Below, piece by piece: positions 56,963-64,000 of a stretch of 64,000 nt of DNA (the first letter of the stretch is position 1; each line of letters begins with the position of its first letter). The DNA comes from Thermoproteota archaeon (GTDB lineage: Archaea > Korarchaeota > Korarchaeia > Korarchaeales > Korarchaeaceae). Both the position numbers and the translations under genes were made by a program. Below the pieces are notes generated by a model. That model did not search any database and was not told the origin of the DNA. It was given only the letters and a program-made list of their open reading frames with translations. Where the stretch lies: the NCBI GenBank assembly GCA_026986575.1, contig JALSOH010000004.1:186001-250000 (forward strand), read 5' to 3'.

Positions 56963-58592
56963 CCTTGCCCTTACCGCCCTCGAATTTCTTACCAGCAGCA
57001 GCTATTATATCATCGATCTTGAGCACGGTGGTCGCGAACTCGGCTGCGGACTCTATGGCCCTCCTGATCACCCTCTCAGGCTCTATTATGTCCTTCTCAT
57101 ACATGTTCTCCACTTCTCCGGTGTATATGTTGAAGCCGTACTCCCTCTTGCCCTCGGCATGTGCCTTCCTCAGCTCAGCCAGCTTGACTATCGGGTCATG
57201 GCCGGCGTTCTCTATCAGGGTCTTGGGTATAGACTCGAGGGCCTCAGCGAACTTCTCCACCACGTTCTGCTCCTTTCCACCGAGCTGGACCGCGTAGTCC
57301 TTGAGCTTAAGCACCAGATCCGTCCAAGCGGCACCGGCGCCCACGACTATCTTCTCATCCTCTATGACGTTCCTAACCACGCTTAGAGCGTCGTGAAGGT
57401 TCCTCTCGGCCTCGTCTATGACCTGCTTCTCTCCACCTCTTATCAGGATGCTAACGGCCCTAGGATCCTTGCATCCCTCGACGAAGACCATCTTGTCTTC
57501 TCCGACCCTTCTCTCCTCAACGAGCTCCGCGTAACCGAGGTCCTTCTCGGATATCTCCTTAACGTTAACGACTATCTTAGCGCCAGTGGCCTTGGCGAGC
57601 TTCTCCATATCGGACTTCCTTACCCTCCTAACGGCCAGTATGCCGTGCTTCGCTAGAAAGTGCTGGGCGACGTCGTCGATGCCCTTCTGGCAGAACACCA
57701 CGTTCGCTTCGGTGGCGGCTATCTTCTCCACTAGCTCGGCCAGCATCTGCTTCTCCTGGTCCAAGAACTCCTTCACCTGAGCCGGTGAGGTTACTCTTAT
57801 CTTAGAGGAGAGCTCAGGCTTCTTTATCTCGAGGGCGCTCTCTATGAGGGCTATCTTGGCGTTCTCTATCCTCCTGGGCATTCTGGGATGCACGACCTCC
57901 TTGTCGATCACTATGCCCCTGATGAGCTTGGTGTCGAACAGGGAACCGCCCTCCTTCTTCTCCAGCTTTATGTTATCGAGATCAACGATCCTCTTACCGT
58001 CCCTCTCCTCCACGACCTGTAGGGCAGCGTCAACGACTAGATCGGCCAGATAGTCTTGTGCCACCCTAGCGGACTTGCTGCTCATGGCTATCTTGGCTAT
58101 CTTCTTCAGCAACTCCCTATCGTTCCACGAGACCTTGATCGCTATCTCATTCAAGTACTCCACTGCCTTTTCCGCGGCCTTCCTGTACCCGGAGATTATC
58201 ACCGTGGGATGTATGCCCAAGTCCAATAGGTCCTCCGCCTTGGCCAGTAGTTCGCCTGCTAGGAGAACTACGGTAGTTGTACCGTCTCCAGCCTCCTGCT
58301 CCTGGGATTTCGCTAGGTCCACCATCATCTTGGCCGTGGGATGCTCGACCTCTATCTCCTTCATTATGGTGGCACCGTCGTGCGTGATTATCACATCCCC
58401 GAAGGGGTCGACGAGCATCTTCTGCATGCCCTTAGGACTGAGAGAAGTCCTTATGGTATCAGCTATGGCCTTTGCAACGGTTATATTCAGTCTCAGAGCT
58501 TCTCTACCCTTAGTTCTAGAGGTTCCTTCCTTTAATATGAGAACGGGGATTGCTCCGGCTCCCTCACCACCTGCACCACCTGCGACAGCCAT
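56952..58592 (-). CDS. ths: Thermosome subunit (group II chaperonin)
   Basis: Subunit of the CCT/TCP1-related ATP-driven folding chamber. The 546-residue protein has TSLSPKGMQKMLVDPFGDVIITHDGATI (TCP1 signature), GDGTTTVVLLAGELL (about 93, ATPase loop with Asp), GAGAAWTDLVLKL (about 400) and a Gly-rich end (GGKGKGEE). It lacks the GGM repeat. ATG at 58592 follows AAGAGGTGAT, almost the same leader as Alba. The TATA-like GTTAAAAAAG is near 58663 on the coding strand. Confidence 0.97.
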   Translation of the reverse strand: MAVAGGAGGEGAGAIPVLILKEGTSRTKGREALRLNITVAKAIADTIRTSLSPKGMQKMLVDPFGDVIITHDGATIMKEIEVEHPTAKMMVDLAKSQEQEAGDGTTTVVLLAGELLAKAEDLLDLGIHPTVIISGYRKAAEKAVEYLNEIAIKVSWNDRELLKKIAKIAMSSKSARVAQDYLADLVVDAALQVVEERDGKRIVDLDNIKLEKKEGGSLFDTKLIRGIVIDKEVVHPRMPRRIENAKIALIESALEIKKPELSSKIRVTSPAQVKEFLDQEKQMLAELVEKIAATEANVVFCQKGIDDVAQHFLAKHGILAVRRVRKSDMEKLAKATGAKIVVNVKEISEKDLGYAELVEERRVGEDKMVFVEGCKDPRAVSILIRGGEKQVIDEAERNLHDALSVVRNVIEDEKIVVGAGAAWTDLVLKLKDYAVQLGGKEQNVVEKFAEALESIPKTLIENAGHDPIVKLAELRKAHAEGKREYGFNIYTGEVENMYEKDIIEPERVIRRAIESAAEFATTVLKIDDIIAAAGKKFEGGKGKGEE

Positions 58593-58744
58593 ACATATCA
58601 CCTCTTTTACTGGGTCTCTCAGAACTTGTCGCTGGGATTACCCATGTTAGGGTCGATAACCGAGTTAAAAAAGCTTATCAATCTATCCAGCCCTCCCGTT
58701 AACTTGAGGGCCTTCAAAAGAGATTAAAATGGTGAAATATTTGA

Positions 58745-61639
58745 ATGACAGGTGAAGATTTCACCAATCTATTGCCTGATTGCCTGAAATCAGCTATGAA
58801 AGATAGAGGGATTGAGAGGCTAACGGAGATACAGGAGATGGCGATTCCGCTCATTCTCTCGGGTAAAAATTCCCTCCTGATAGCCCCTACAGGGTCTGGA
58901 AAGACTGAAGCAGCCCTATGGCCCGTCCTCGCGATGATGAAAAGGGAAGAGGTGTGGGAGGGATTCATCACGCTTTATGTGACCCCTTTAAGGGCCCTGA
59001 ACAGAGATCTAGAGGAAAGGATAACCTACTGGTCCTCTAGATGTGGCTTTGATGTTGGGGTGAGGCACGGTGATACCTCTAAGGCGGAGAGGGCTAGGCA
59101 ATCGAGATCCCCTCCCCATATCCTCATAACGACCCCGGAAACCCTTCTGATCATAATGTCCGGACCTAAGATCTCTAAATGGCTTAAAAACGTAAGATAT
59201 GTCATTATAGACGAGGTCCACGAGCTACTGGACGACAAGAGGGGTACACAACTCTCCTTATCCCTAGAGAGGCTTGAGAGGATACGAGGGGGGGCATTCC
59301 AGAGGATAATGCTCTCTGCCTCCTTGGGCAACCCCGCGATGGCTCTAGAATACTTCTCCTACAGGAAAGACGGGAAGATCGCATATTCACGAGAGAGTCG
59401 TGTAATGGAGATTTCAGTGGTCTATCCGGAACCATCTCGAAGAGATATCGAGCTATCCAAGACCATGCTCTTGGAACCGGGAGTGATAGCTAAGATCAGG
59501 CTACTGGCTGACCTGATAAGAGAGGCCAGATCGGCCATAGTCTTCACAAACACCAGATCCATGGCGGAGGCCCTTGGCTACAGGATGAAGAAGGCATTCG
59601 AGGAGCTGAAGATACACGTCCATCACAGCTCACTATCGAAGGACGCTAGAGTGGAGAGCGAATCACTCCTCAAGAGAGGAGAGCTCTCTGCGGTGATCAG
59701 CACGAGCTCGTTGGAGCTAGGAATAGATGTAGGGTATGTCGATTTGGTAGTACAGTATGGCTCCCCTAGGCAGGCGATGAAACTGCTTCAAAGGGTCGGT
59801 AGATCCGGGCACGGTCCAGGCAGGGTGGCCAGAGGGGTGGTTGTGGCTCAGGACTCCGACGACTATCTGGAGTCGATAGTGCTAGCTAAGAGAGCCCTCT
59901 CGGGCGATCTAGAGGAATTAAGGCCTTTGGAGAAGTCCTATGATGTGCTCTATCACAGCACCATCGGGCTCCTCTTGGGCGAGAGATCCATCTCACTGCC
60001 GGATCTGGTGAGCATGGTCAAGCGATCATGGCCGTATAGGGAGATAACCATCGATGAGGTTAGGGAGGTCTTCTCCTTCATGTCCAAGGCTTGGCCCAGA
60101 ATTATCTGGTACGATGAAGTAGAGGATAGAATCAAGAGATACGGAGGCGGACTGGCTCACGAGTACTTCTTTTCGAACATCTCTACGATACCCGACACCA
60201 CATCCTACCCGGTGATAGATGACACCACCGGATTCTACATAGGTCAGCTGGATGAGACCTTCGTCTTGGAGTATCTGCTTCCCGGCGTTAAGTTCGTCTT
60301 CAGGGGATCGGTCTGGAAGGTCAAGAGGATAGAAGGCGGTCGAATTTTCGTGGAACAGGTCTTCGACCCGGTCGGTGCCATACCCAGCTGGATAGGGGAG
60401 CAGTTACCCGTGGCAAGGGAGACCGCAATTGAGGTGGGGGCAATCAGGAGGCTCGTGGAGGAGGCTCTATCCAAGGGCACATTGGACGAACTCGCAGATA
60501 GGTTGGTGAGGGAGTATCCCTTCACCACGTCGGAGGACCTCAGGAGAGCCCTAGCCACAGTAGTAGACCACGTGAAACAGGGCTATCCGCTTCCTACAGA
60601 TAGAAGGATCGTGATAGAAGGGATAACGGGCTCGGACGTCGTGATTCACTCCACTCAGGGTAGCTTGGTTAACAGGACGTTAGGGAGAGGTCTATCCTTC
60701 GTCATCTCTAGGGACTTCAAGGTCGCTGTGAGGGTAACTGAGGACCCCTACAGAATAGTGATAATGGGCGTAGGTAAAGAGGCGGTGACCAAGACCCTGC
60801 ATCGTCTCTCCAGAGAGGGTAAAGATACCTTAGTGAAGGCTGTAGCCAATAGTTCATTCTTCAGGATCAGATTACTTCACGTGGCTAAGAGGATGGGCCT
60901 AGTAAGAGATACGGCGAGCTCTAGGATCGTGAGCTTGGCTAAGCTGGCTAAGGCTTACGAAGGTACTCCCATCTACGAGGAAGCTCTAAGAGAGTCCCTC
61001 ACGAAGGACTTCGATGTGGATGGGACGCTGGACCTGCTCAGGTCAATATCCTCGGGGAAGATGGAAGTGGTCATGTCTGAGAAGCAGGGTCCGAGTCCCC
61101 TGTCTCTGCTGGGATTGGAGAGATCAGGTCTCCCTCTAGAGATAATCCCTCCCTCGGAATTGAGTAAGAGGTTGCTGGAGAGCTTCAAGTACAGGATACT
61201 TTCACAGCAGATCACGCTGGTCTGCTCCAACTGTTGGAGATGGAGCATGGACACTACGGTATCGAGCCTCCTAGATCTGGGAAAAGTGCCCAAATGTCCG
61301 GTGTGTGGAAGTAGCAGGATAGCCGCCCTCTCTGGGTATTGGGCATCCGAAGCGAAGGAATATGTGGAGGAATCTAAGAGAAGGGGGAGACCCTCGGTAC
61401 CTAACTGGGAGCTGGCTAACAGGGTCTATGAACTCGGCTCACTCACCGAGAGGTATGGGTTACCAGCAGTAGTCGCGATGGCCGCTAGGGGAGTGGATCC
61501 CATGGACATCGAGTGGCTGGTAACGAGGCGGACCGAGTTGGACGAGGATTTCATGGCTGAACTCGCTAAAGTTGAGACCGAGGCCGTAAAAAGGAGGCTG
61601 ACTGGGAAGAAGAGGAGAAGGAGGAAGAGGTCTGGTTAG
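58745..61639 (+). CDS. lhr: Lhr-type superfamily 2 helicase with carboxyl zinc ribbon
   Basis: Large helicase-related protein acting on DNA or RNA duplexes. The 964-residue protein has Q motif TEIQEMAIP, Walker A APTGSGKT (about 48-55), DEVH (about 156), LSASLGN, STSSLELGIDVG (about 322), and motif VI RVGRSGHGPG (about 356), then the Lhr winged helix and core domain (about 450-750). The carboxyl 230 residues hold a zinc ribbon (CSNCWRW...CPVCGS, about 826-862) and end in a very basic tail. This is the archaeal aLhr type, not the longer bacterial form. ATG at 58745. Stop is 5 nt from the convergent HPS end. Confidence 0.93.
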   Translation: MTGEDFTNLLPDCLKSAMKDRGIERLTEIQEMAIPLILSGKNSLLIAPTGSGKTEAALWPVLAMMKREEVWEGFITLYVTPLRALNRDLEERITYWSSRCGFDVGVRHGDTSKAERARQSRSPPHILITTPETLLIIMSGPKISKWLKNVRYVIIDEVHELLDDKRGTQLSLSLERLERIRGGAFQRIMLSASLGNPAMALEYFSYRKDGKIAYSRESRVMEISVVYPEPSRRDIELSKTMLLEPGVIAKIRLLADLIREARSAIVFTNTRSMAEALGYRMKKAFEELKIHVHHSSLSKDARVESESLLKRGELSAVISTSSLELGIDVGYVDLVVQYGSPRQAMKLLQRVGRSGHGPGRVARGVVVAQDSDDYLESIVLAKRALSGDLEELRPLEKSYDVLYHSTIGLLLGERSISLPDLVSMVKRSWPYREITIDEVREVFSFMSKAWPRIIWYDEVEDRIKRYGGGLAHEYFFSNISTIPDTTSYPVIDDTTGFYIGQLDETFVLEYLLPGVKFVFRGSVWKVKRIEGGRIFVEQVFDPVGAIPSWIGEQLPVARETAIEVGAIRRLVEEALSKGTLDELADRLVREYPFTTSEDLRRALATVVDHVKQGYPLPTDRRIVIEGITGSDVVIHSTQGSLVNRTLGRGLSFVISRDFKVAVRVTEDPYRIVIMGVGKEAVTKTLHRLSREGKDTLVKAVANSSFFRIRLLHVAKRMGLVRDTASSRIVSLAKLAKAYEGTPIYEEALRESLTKDFDVDGTLDLLRSISSGKMEVVMSEKQGPSPLSLLGLERSGLPLEIIPPSELSKRLLESFKYRILSQQITLVCSNCWRWSMDTTVSSLLDLGKVPKCPVCGSSRIAALSGYWASEAKEYVEESKRRGRPSVPNWELANRVYELGSLTERYGLPAVVAMAARGVDPMDIEWLVTRRTELDEDFMAELAKVETEAVKRRLTGKKRRRRKRSG

Positions 61640-61643
61640 GTTG

Positions 61644-62270
61644 TCAAGTCAGGAGGCCCGCACCCTTCAGGATTCTAATAGCGGCACTCCTCGGATCTTC
61701 CGACTTCGTTATTGCCCTCCCCACCATGACGAAATCGGCTCTTTTAGCTACTTCCCCTATGGTAGACTCGTTTATACCCCCGGCGACACCTATCTTAACT
61801 CCCAGCTCTTTGGCGGAGTCCAGCAACTCGTATTCGGAGAACACCCCCTCATCGACTCCCCTGTGCAGGCATATCCTGTGTATACCGAATTCTATGATCT
61901 CCTTCAAACGGGGCACCACGTTTCTAAGACCTAAAGTGTCCACCAATACCTCTCCTCCGGATTCCTCGGCTCTTCTGACCGCTTCCTTTATTGTCTCATC
62001 CGGTGACACGGCCATCACGCTCATCAGATCGGCACCGGAGGAGAAGGCCAAATCAGCCTCTAGGTACCCCGTGTCCATGGTCTTAGTGTCAGCAAACAGC
62101 TTAACCTCAGGAAATCTCTCCCTGAGTTTTCTCACAGATCTCATTCCTTCAGCCTTTATCAGTGGAGTCCCGACCTCAATCTCCGTGAAGCCAGCTTCCA
62201 CCGCCAGCTCAGCTATCCTAATAGCCCTATCCAAGGATGTCAGATCGAGCGACAGGAACACCTCTACCAT
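61644..62270 (-). CDS. 3-Hexulose-6-phosphate synthase / OMPDC-superfamily aldolase
   Basis: The 208-residue TIM-barrel protein has the HPS pattern: LDLTSLDRAIRIAELAVEAG, IEVGTPLIKAEGM (about 31-43), FADTKTMDTGYLEAD (about 62, catalytic D-x-K-x-x-D), HRGVDEG (about 129) and GVAGGINESTI...VMVGRAIT (phosphate site). In archaea HPS, run in reverse with PHI, often makes ribulose 5-phosphate for nucleotide synthesis. No PHI gene adjoins. The related OMP decarboxylase is a less likely reading. ATG at 62270 avoids a six-residue extension. Confidence 0.87.
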   Translation of the reverse strand: MVEVFLSLDLTSLDRAIRIAELAVEAGFTEIEVGTPLIKAEGMRSVRKLRERFPEVKLFADTKTMDTGYLEADLAFSSGADLMSVMAVSPDETIKEAVRRAEESGGEVLVDTLGLRNVVPRLKEIIEFGIHRICLHRGVDEGVFSEYELLDSAKELGVKIGVAGGINESTIGEVAKRADFVMVGRAITKSEDPRSAAIRILKGAGLLT

Positions 62271-62536
62271 TCCGAGCCCCCCATCCATCTCCTGACCACG
62301 TAAATGAGTGCCAGAATTAAAACTAGAGAGATGAGGATCAGCGCCACGGTGATGTGTAGGGGGATGTTCTCCCCAGCGGCGAAGATGAAGGGACCTATTA
62401 TCACCACGAAACCTCCACCGGAACCAGCTTCGGTGGAGTGAGAGACCATCAGGGCCATAAAGCCCATCATGACGAGGGACACCCCCATGAAGATCAAGAA
62501 CACTCTGACGAAAATCTTCTCATCTATCTCACTCAT
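62264..62536 (-). CDS. DUF131 small membrane protein (first of two)
   Basis: A 90-residue protein with two or three hydrophobic helices (about 10-30, 44-56 and 62-82) and the short motif GGGFVVIIGPFIFAAGENI between them, as in the archaeal DUF131 family of unknown function. ATG at 62536 overlaps the stop of the neighbouring paralogue (ATGA). Its end overlaps the HPS start by 7 nt. Confidence 0.7.
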   Translation of the reverse strand: MSEIDEKIFVRVFLIFMGVSLVMMGFMALMVSHSTEAGSGGGFVVIIGPFIFAAGENIPLHITVALILISLVLILALIYVVRRWMGGSEW

Positions 62537-62772
62537 GACCAAGCCCCCATGAGAACTACCATGGTCAGCATCAGCAGGATGGATGTCGCTACTAGTACGA
62601 TTAGAAGCGATGTCTTAATGTTCTTACCGAACACTATGGGGATAGGCCCTATTAGTATTACCCCACCAACGCTGTAGTCCCCGAACTTCCGGGATGGCAG
62701 TAGCAGCGCCAGCACGATTAGCACAAGTCCCATCACTATTAGGAGAATACCCATGAGGTCTAGAGGGCTCAA
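62533..62772 (-). CDS. DUF131 small membrane protein (second of two)
   Basis: A 79-residue paralogue of the downstream gene: two helices (about 6-26 and 54-76) around VGGVILIGPIPIVFGKNIK. The shared G-x-V-I-I/L-I-G-P-x-x-I/V-x-x-G-x-N-I core marks both as DUF131. TTG at 62772 overlaps the epimerase stop as TTGA. The tandem arrangement suggests a hetero-oligomeric membrane complex; function unknown. Confidence 0.7.
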   Translation of the reverse strand: MSPLDLMGILLIVMGLVLIVLALLLPSRKFGDYSVGGVILIGPIPIVFGKNIKTSLLIVLVATSILLMLTMVVLMGAWS

Positions 62773-64000
62773 GATCTCATCCCCCCGACCAACTTAGCGA
62801 GCTTGGGATAATTCGACGGATCCCCCCTGACCCTAACTATCTCTCCATCCATTAAAGGCGTGCTTGGGCTAAAGGGTAGGGGGAAACCGGACGGATCGTA
62901 TATAGAAATGACCTCGTATCCGGTAATCTCTATGAATTGGGAAACGGTCATCCCTCTGGACTTGGATCTCCTCTCTACTTTAAAAGCCACATAGTGCGGC
63001 GAACCTCCCTTGAAGTAGGGTGATTCGTGCCTCAGGGACCTGAGGTCCCAGATCCTCCGGAGGACCTCGGCTATCATCTTGGATGCTGTACCATCCCCGA
63101 ACGGATTGGGGAGGCTCTCTATCCTTTTTCTAACCTCCTCCTCGTAGAGGAACCTCCTAACCGCTGACACTATGGAGGATGGATTGGCGCCCGCTATCTC
63201 GCCGAATCCAAGTTCAACTATCTCAGGCCTCTCCGTGTTATCCCTCAATATGATGCAGGGCTTCTTCAGGGTGGCTGACTCCTCCTGAACCCCGCCGGAA
63301 TCGGTAGCCACCACATCTGAAGCCGATAGAAGCCTCAAAAAATCTATGTAGCCTAGGGGCTCTATCAACATCACATGCTCCAACTTCCTCAGTTCGCCCA
63401 ACAGACCGAAAGCCTTCAGTCTCTTGTAAGTTCTCGGATGCAGAGGCCACACTATGGTCAGCTCATCCAATTCCCTCAGGGCTTTCACTATCCCCAGCAT
63501 CCTGTACTCCCTGTCGGCATTTTCCTTCCTGTGGACTGTGATAGTCATGAGGGGCTCACCCTCTATTACGCCCAATTCCTTCAGGATGTTGGATCGTCTA
63601 ATGGTACTCCACATCTTCTCAACGACGTCAACTATGGTATTGCCGCTCAATACAATTCTCTCAGGGGGATAGCCCTCCTCATTGAGATTGGAGAAAGCTC
63701 TGGGGGTGGGGGCGAAGTTCAGCGAAGCGAGGTGATCGGCGACCCTCCTGTTTATCTCCTCCGGCATCGTGAAATCGTAGCTCCTGAGCCCTGATTCTAT
63801 GTGTATGAAGGGAATCTCTAGTTTAGAAGCAGCCAAAGCAGTTCCAAGCACGGAGTTCGTATCGCCCACCGACAGGACAGCATCTGGTTCGTAGTTCTCC
63901 ACAACCTTTCCCATCTCATGTAGAACTCTAGCAGTCTGACCCACCTGATCTCCCGATCCTATGCCCAAGTTGAGGTCTGGCTCATCAAGTCCAAGCTCGG
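62769..64000 (-). CDS. wecB: UDP-N-acetylglucosamine 2-epimerase with carboxyl extension (N-terminus cut by window)
   Basis: Makes UDP-ManNAc from UDP-GlcNAc. The frame is open to the window edge (codons before 63968 read ELGLDEPDLNLG), so 60-70 N-terminal residues are missing. Seen are SVGDTNSVLG, IHIESGLRSYDFTMPEEINRR (D and E residues of the active site), TVHRKEN, PLHPRT and VATDSGGVQEESATL. After the normal end (about residue 320 of the visible part) comes an extra segment of about 75 residues with a TrkA-C-like pattern (VISIYDPSGFPLPFSP...MDGEIVRVRGDP). It is upstream of the DUF131 pair. Confidence 0.92.
   Translation of the reverse strand, partial: ELGLDEPDLNLGIGSGDQVGQTARVLHEMGKVVENYEPDAVLSVGDTNSVLGTALAASKLEIPFIHIESGLRSYDFTMPEEINRRVADHLASLNFAPTPRAFSNLNEEGYPPERIVLSGNTIVDVVEKMWSTIRRSNILKELGVIEGEPLMTITVHRKENADREYRMLGIVKALRELDELTIVWPLHPRTYKRLKAFGLLGELRKLEHVMLIEPLGYIDFLRLLSASDVVATDSGGVQEESATLKKPCIILRDNTERPEIVELGFGEIAGANPSSIVSAVRRFLYEEEVRKRIESLPNPFGDGTASKMIAEVLRRIWDLRSLRHESPYFKGGSPHYVAFKVERRSKSRGMTVSQFIEITGYEVISIYDPSGFPLPFSPSTPLMDGEIVRVRGDPSNYPKLAKLVGGMRS

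Noticed and set aside
1-64000. CRISPR arrays, prophage, transposases, rRNA genes
   Set aside because: No regularly spaced repeats, no recombinase or capsid-like proteins and no rRNA-like sequence were found; gene content is uniformly housekeeping.

Overview
The window is a gene-dense, uninterrupted stretch of an archaeal chromosome: roughly 68 protein genes, 5 tRNA genes, very short intergenic gaps, many 1-40 bp gene overlaps, and frequent GTG/TTG starts. The lineage is best read as a TACK-type (hyper)thermophile, most likely Korarchaeota-like (inference). Reasons: a family-D DNA polymerase small subunit (absent from Crenarchaeota) occurs beside crenarchaeal-type traits, namely a short crenarchaeal-type ValRS, a PsmB1-type inactive proteasome beta subunit, Alba, a single-fold TFB/TBP set, FBP aldolase/phosphatase and class I LysRS. 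No CRISPR, insertion sequence, prophage or rRNA operon was seen.

Layout. 0-9.2 kb: valS, intron-containing tRNA-Ser, a GPN GTPase, a DUF429 protein, PolD small subunit, Orc1/Cdc6 with an adjacent repeat-rich candidate replication origin, and an EcfT-EcfA-EcfA' vitamin/metal transporter module whose two ATPase genes share a nearly identical 161-bp block. 9.2-18.9 kb: translation and RNA-processing genes, namely S3Ae, a sugar nucleotidyltransferase, YchF, L15e, a COG1325 RNA-binding protein, RNase P subunits Rpp30 and Pop5, proteasome alpha, SBDS, exosome Rrp4/Rrp41/Rrp42, L37Ae, a Brix protein and Pcc1. This is the classic archaeal exosome superoperon. 18.9-28 kb: glycosyltransferase, DUF92, tRNA-Pro, a B12-type radical SAM/TRAM protein, dephospho-CoA kinase, ArcTGT, geranylgeranyl reductase, TrmI, and a three-gene set (zinc ribbon, DUF2073-like, Era-like GTPase) resembling the euryarchaeal OapABC/ArvABC trio.

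28-36.5 kb: beta-CASP nuclease, PurB, Hel308, MCM, GINS and NAD kinase; the replication core GINS-MCM-Hel308 is one transcription unit. 36.5-46.8 kb: tRNA-Leu, a membrane-bound winged-helix regulator, Toprim and UPF0201 proteins, then a tight minus-strand operon from tRNA-Thr through PsmB1, M20-like protein, M50 protease, Nog1, TrmG10 and RNase Z, preceded by a tRNA-Gly/unknown/C25-like membrane protease unit. 46.8-50.7 kb: TFB, RpoP (a 47-aa gene), signal peptidase, TBP and FBP aldolase/phosphatase, with textbook BRE/TATA boxes. 50.7-64 kb: TIM, DUF89, AMMECR1, glycosyltransferase, a coiled-coil protein, LysRS, Alba, RpoK, thermosome, Lhr helicase, hexulose-6-phosphate synthase, two DUF131 membrane proteins and a UDP-GlcNAc 2-epimerase truncated by the window edge.

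The most interesting signals are the ArvABC-like trio with a basic amphipathic GTPase N-terminus, the candidate origin repeats beside orc1, a membrane-anchored gingipain-fold protease, an M20 protein lacking catalytic residues in a proteasome operon, a TFB gene whose promoter implies a non-ATG start, tRNA genes that appear to serve as 5' leaders for mRNAs, and bidirectional palindromic TATA boxes. No stretch longer than about 300 bp lacks a gene.
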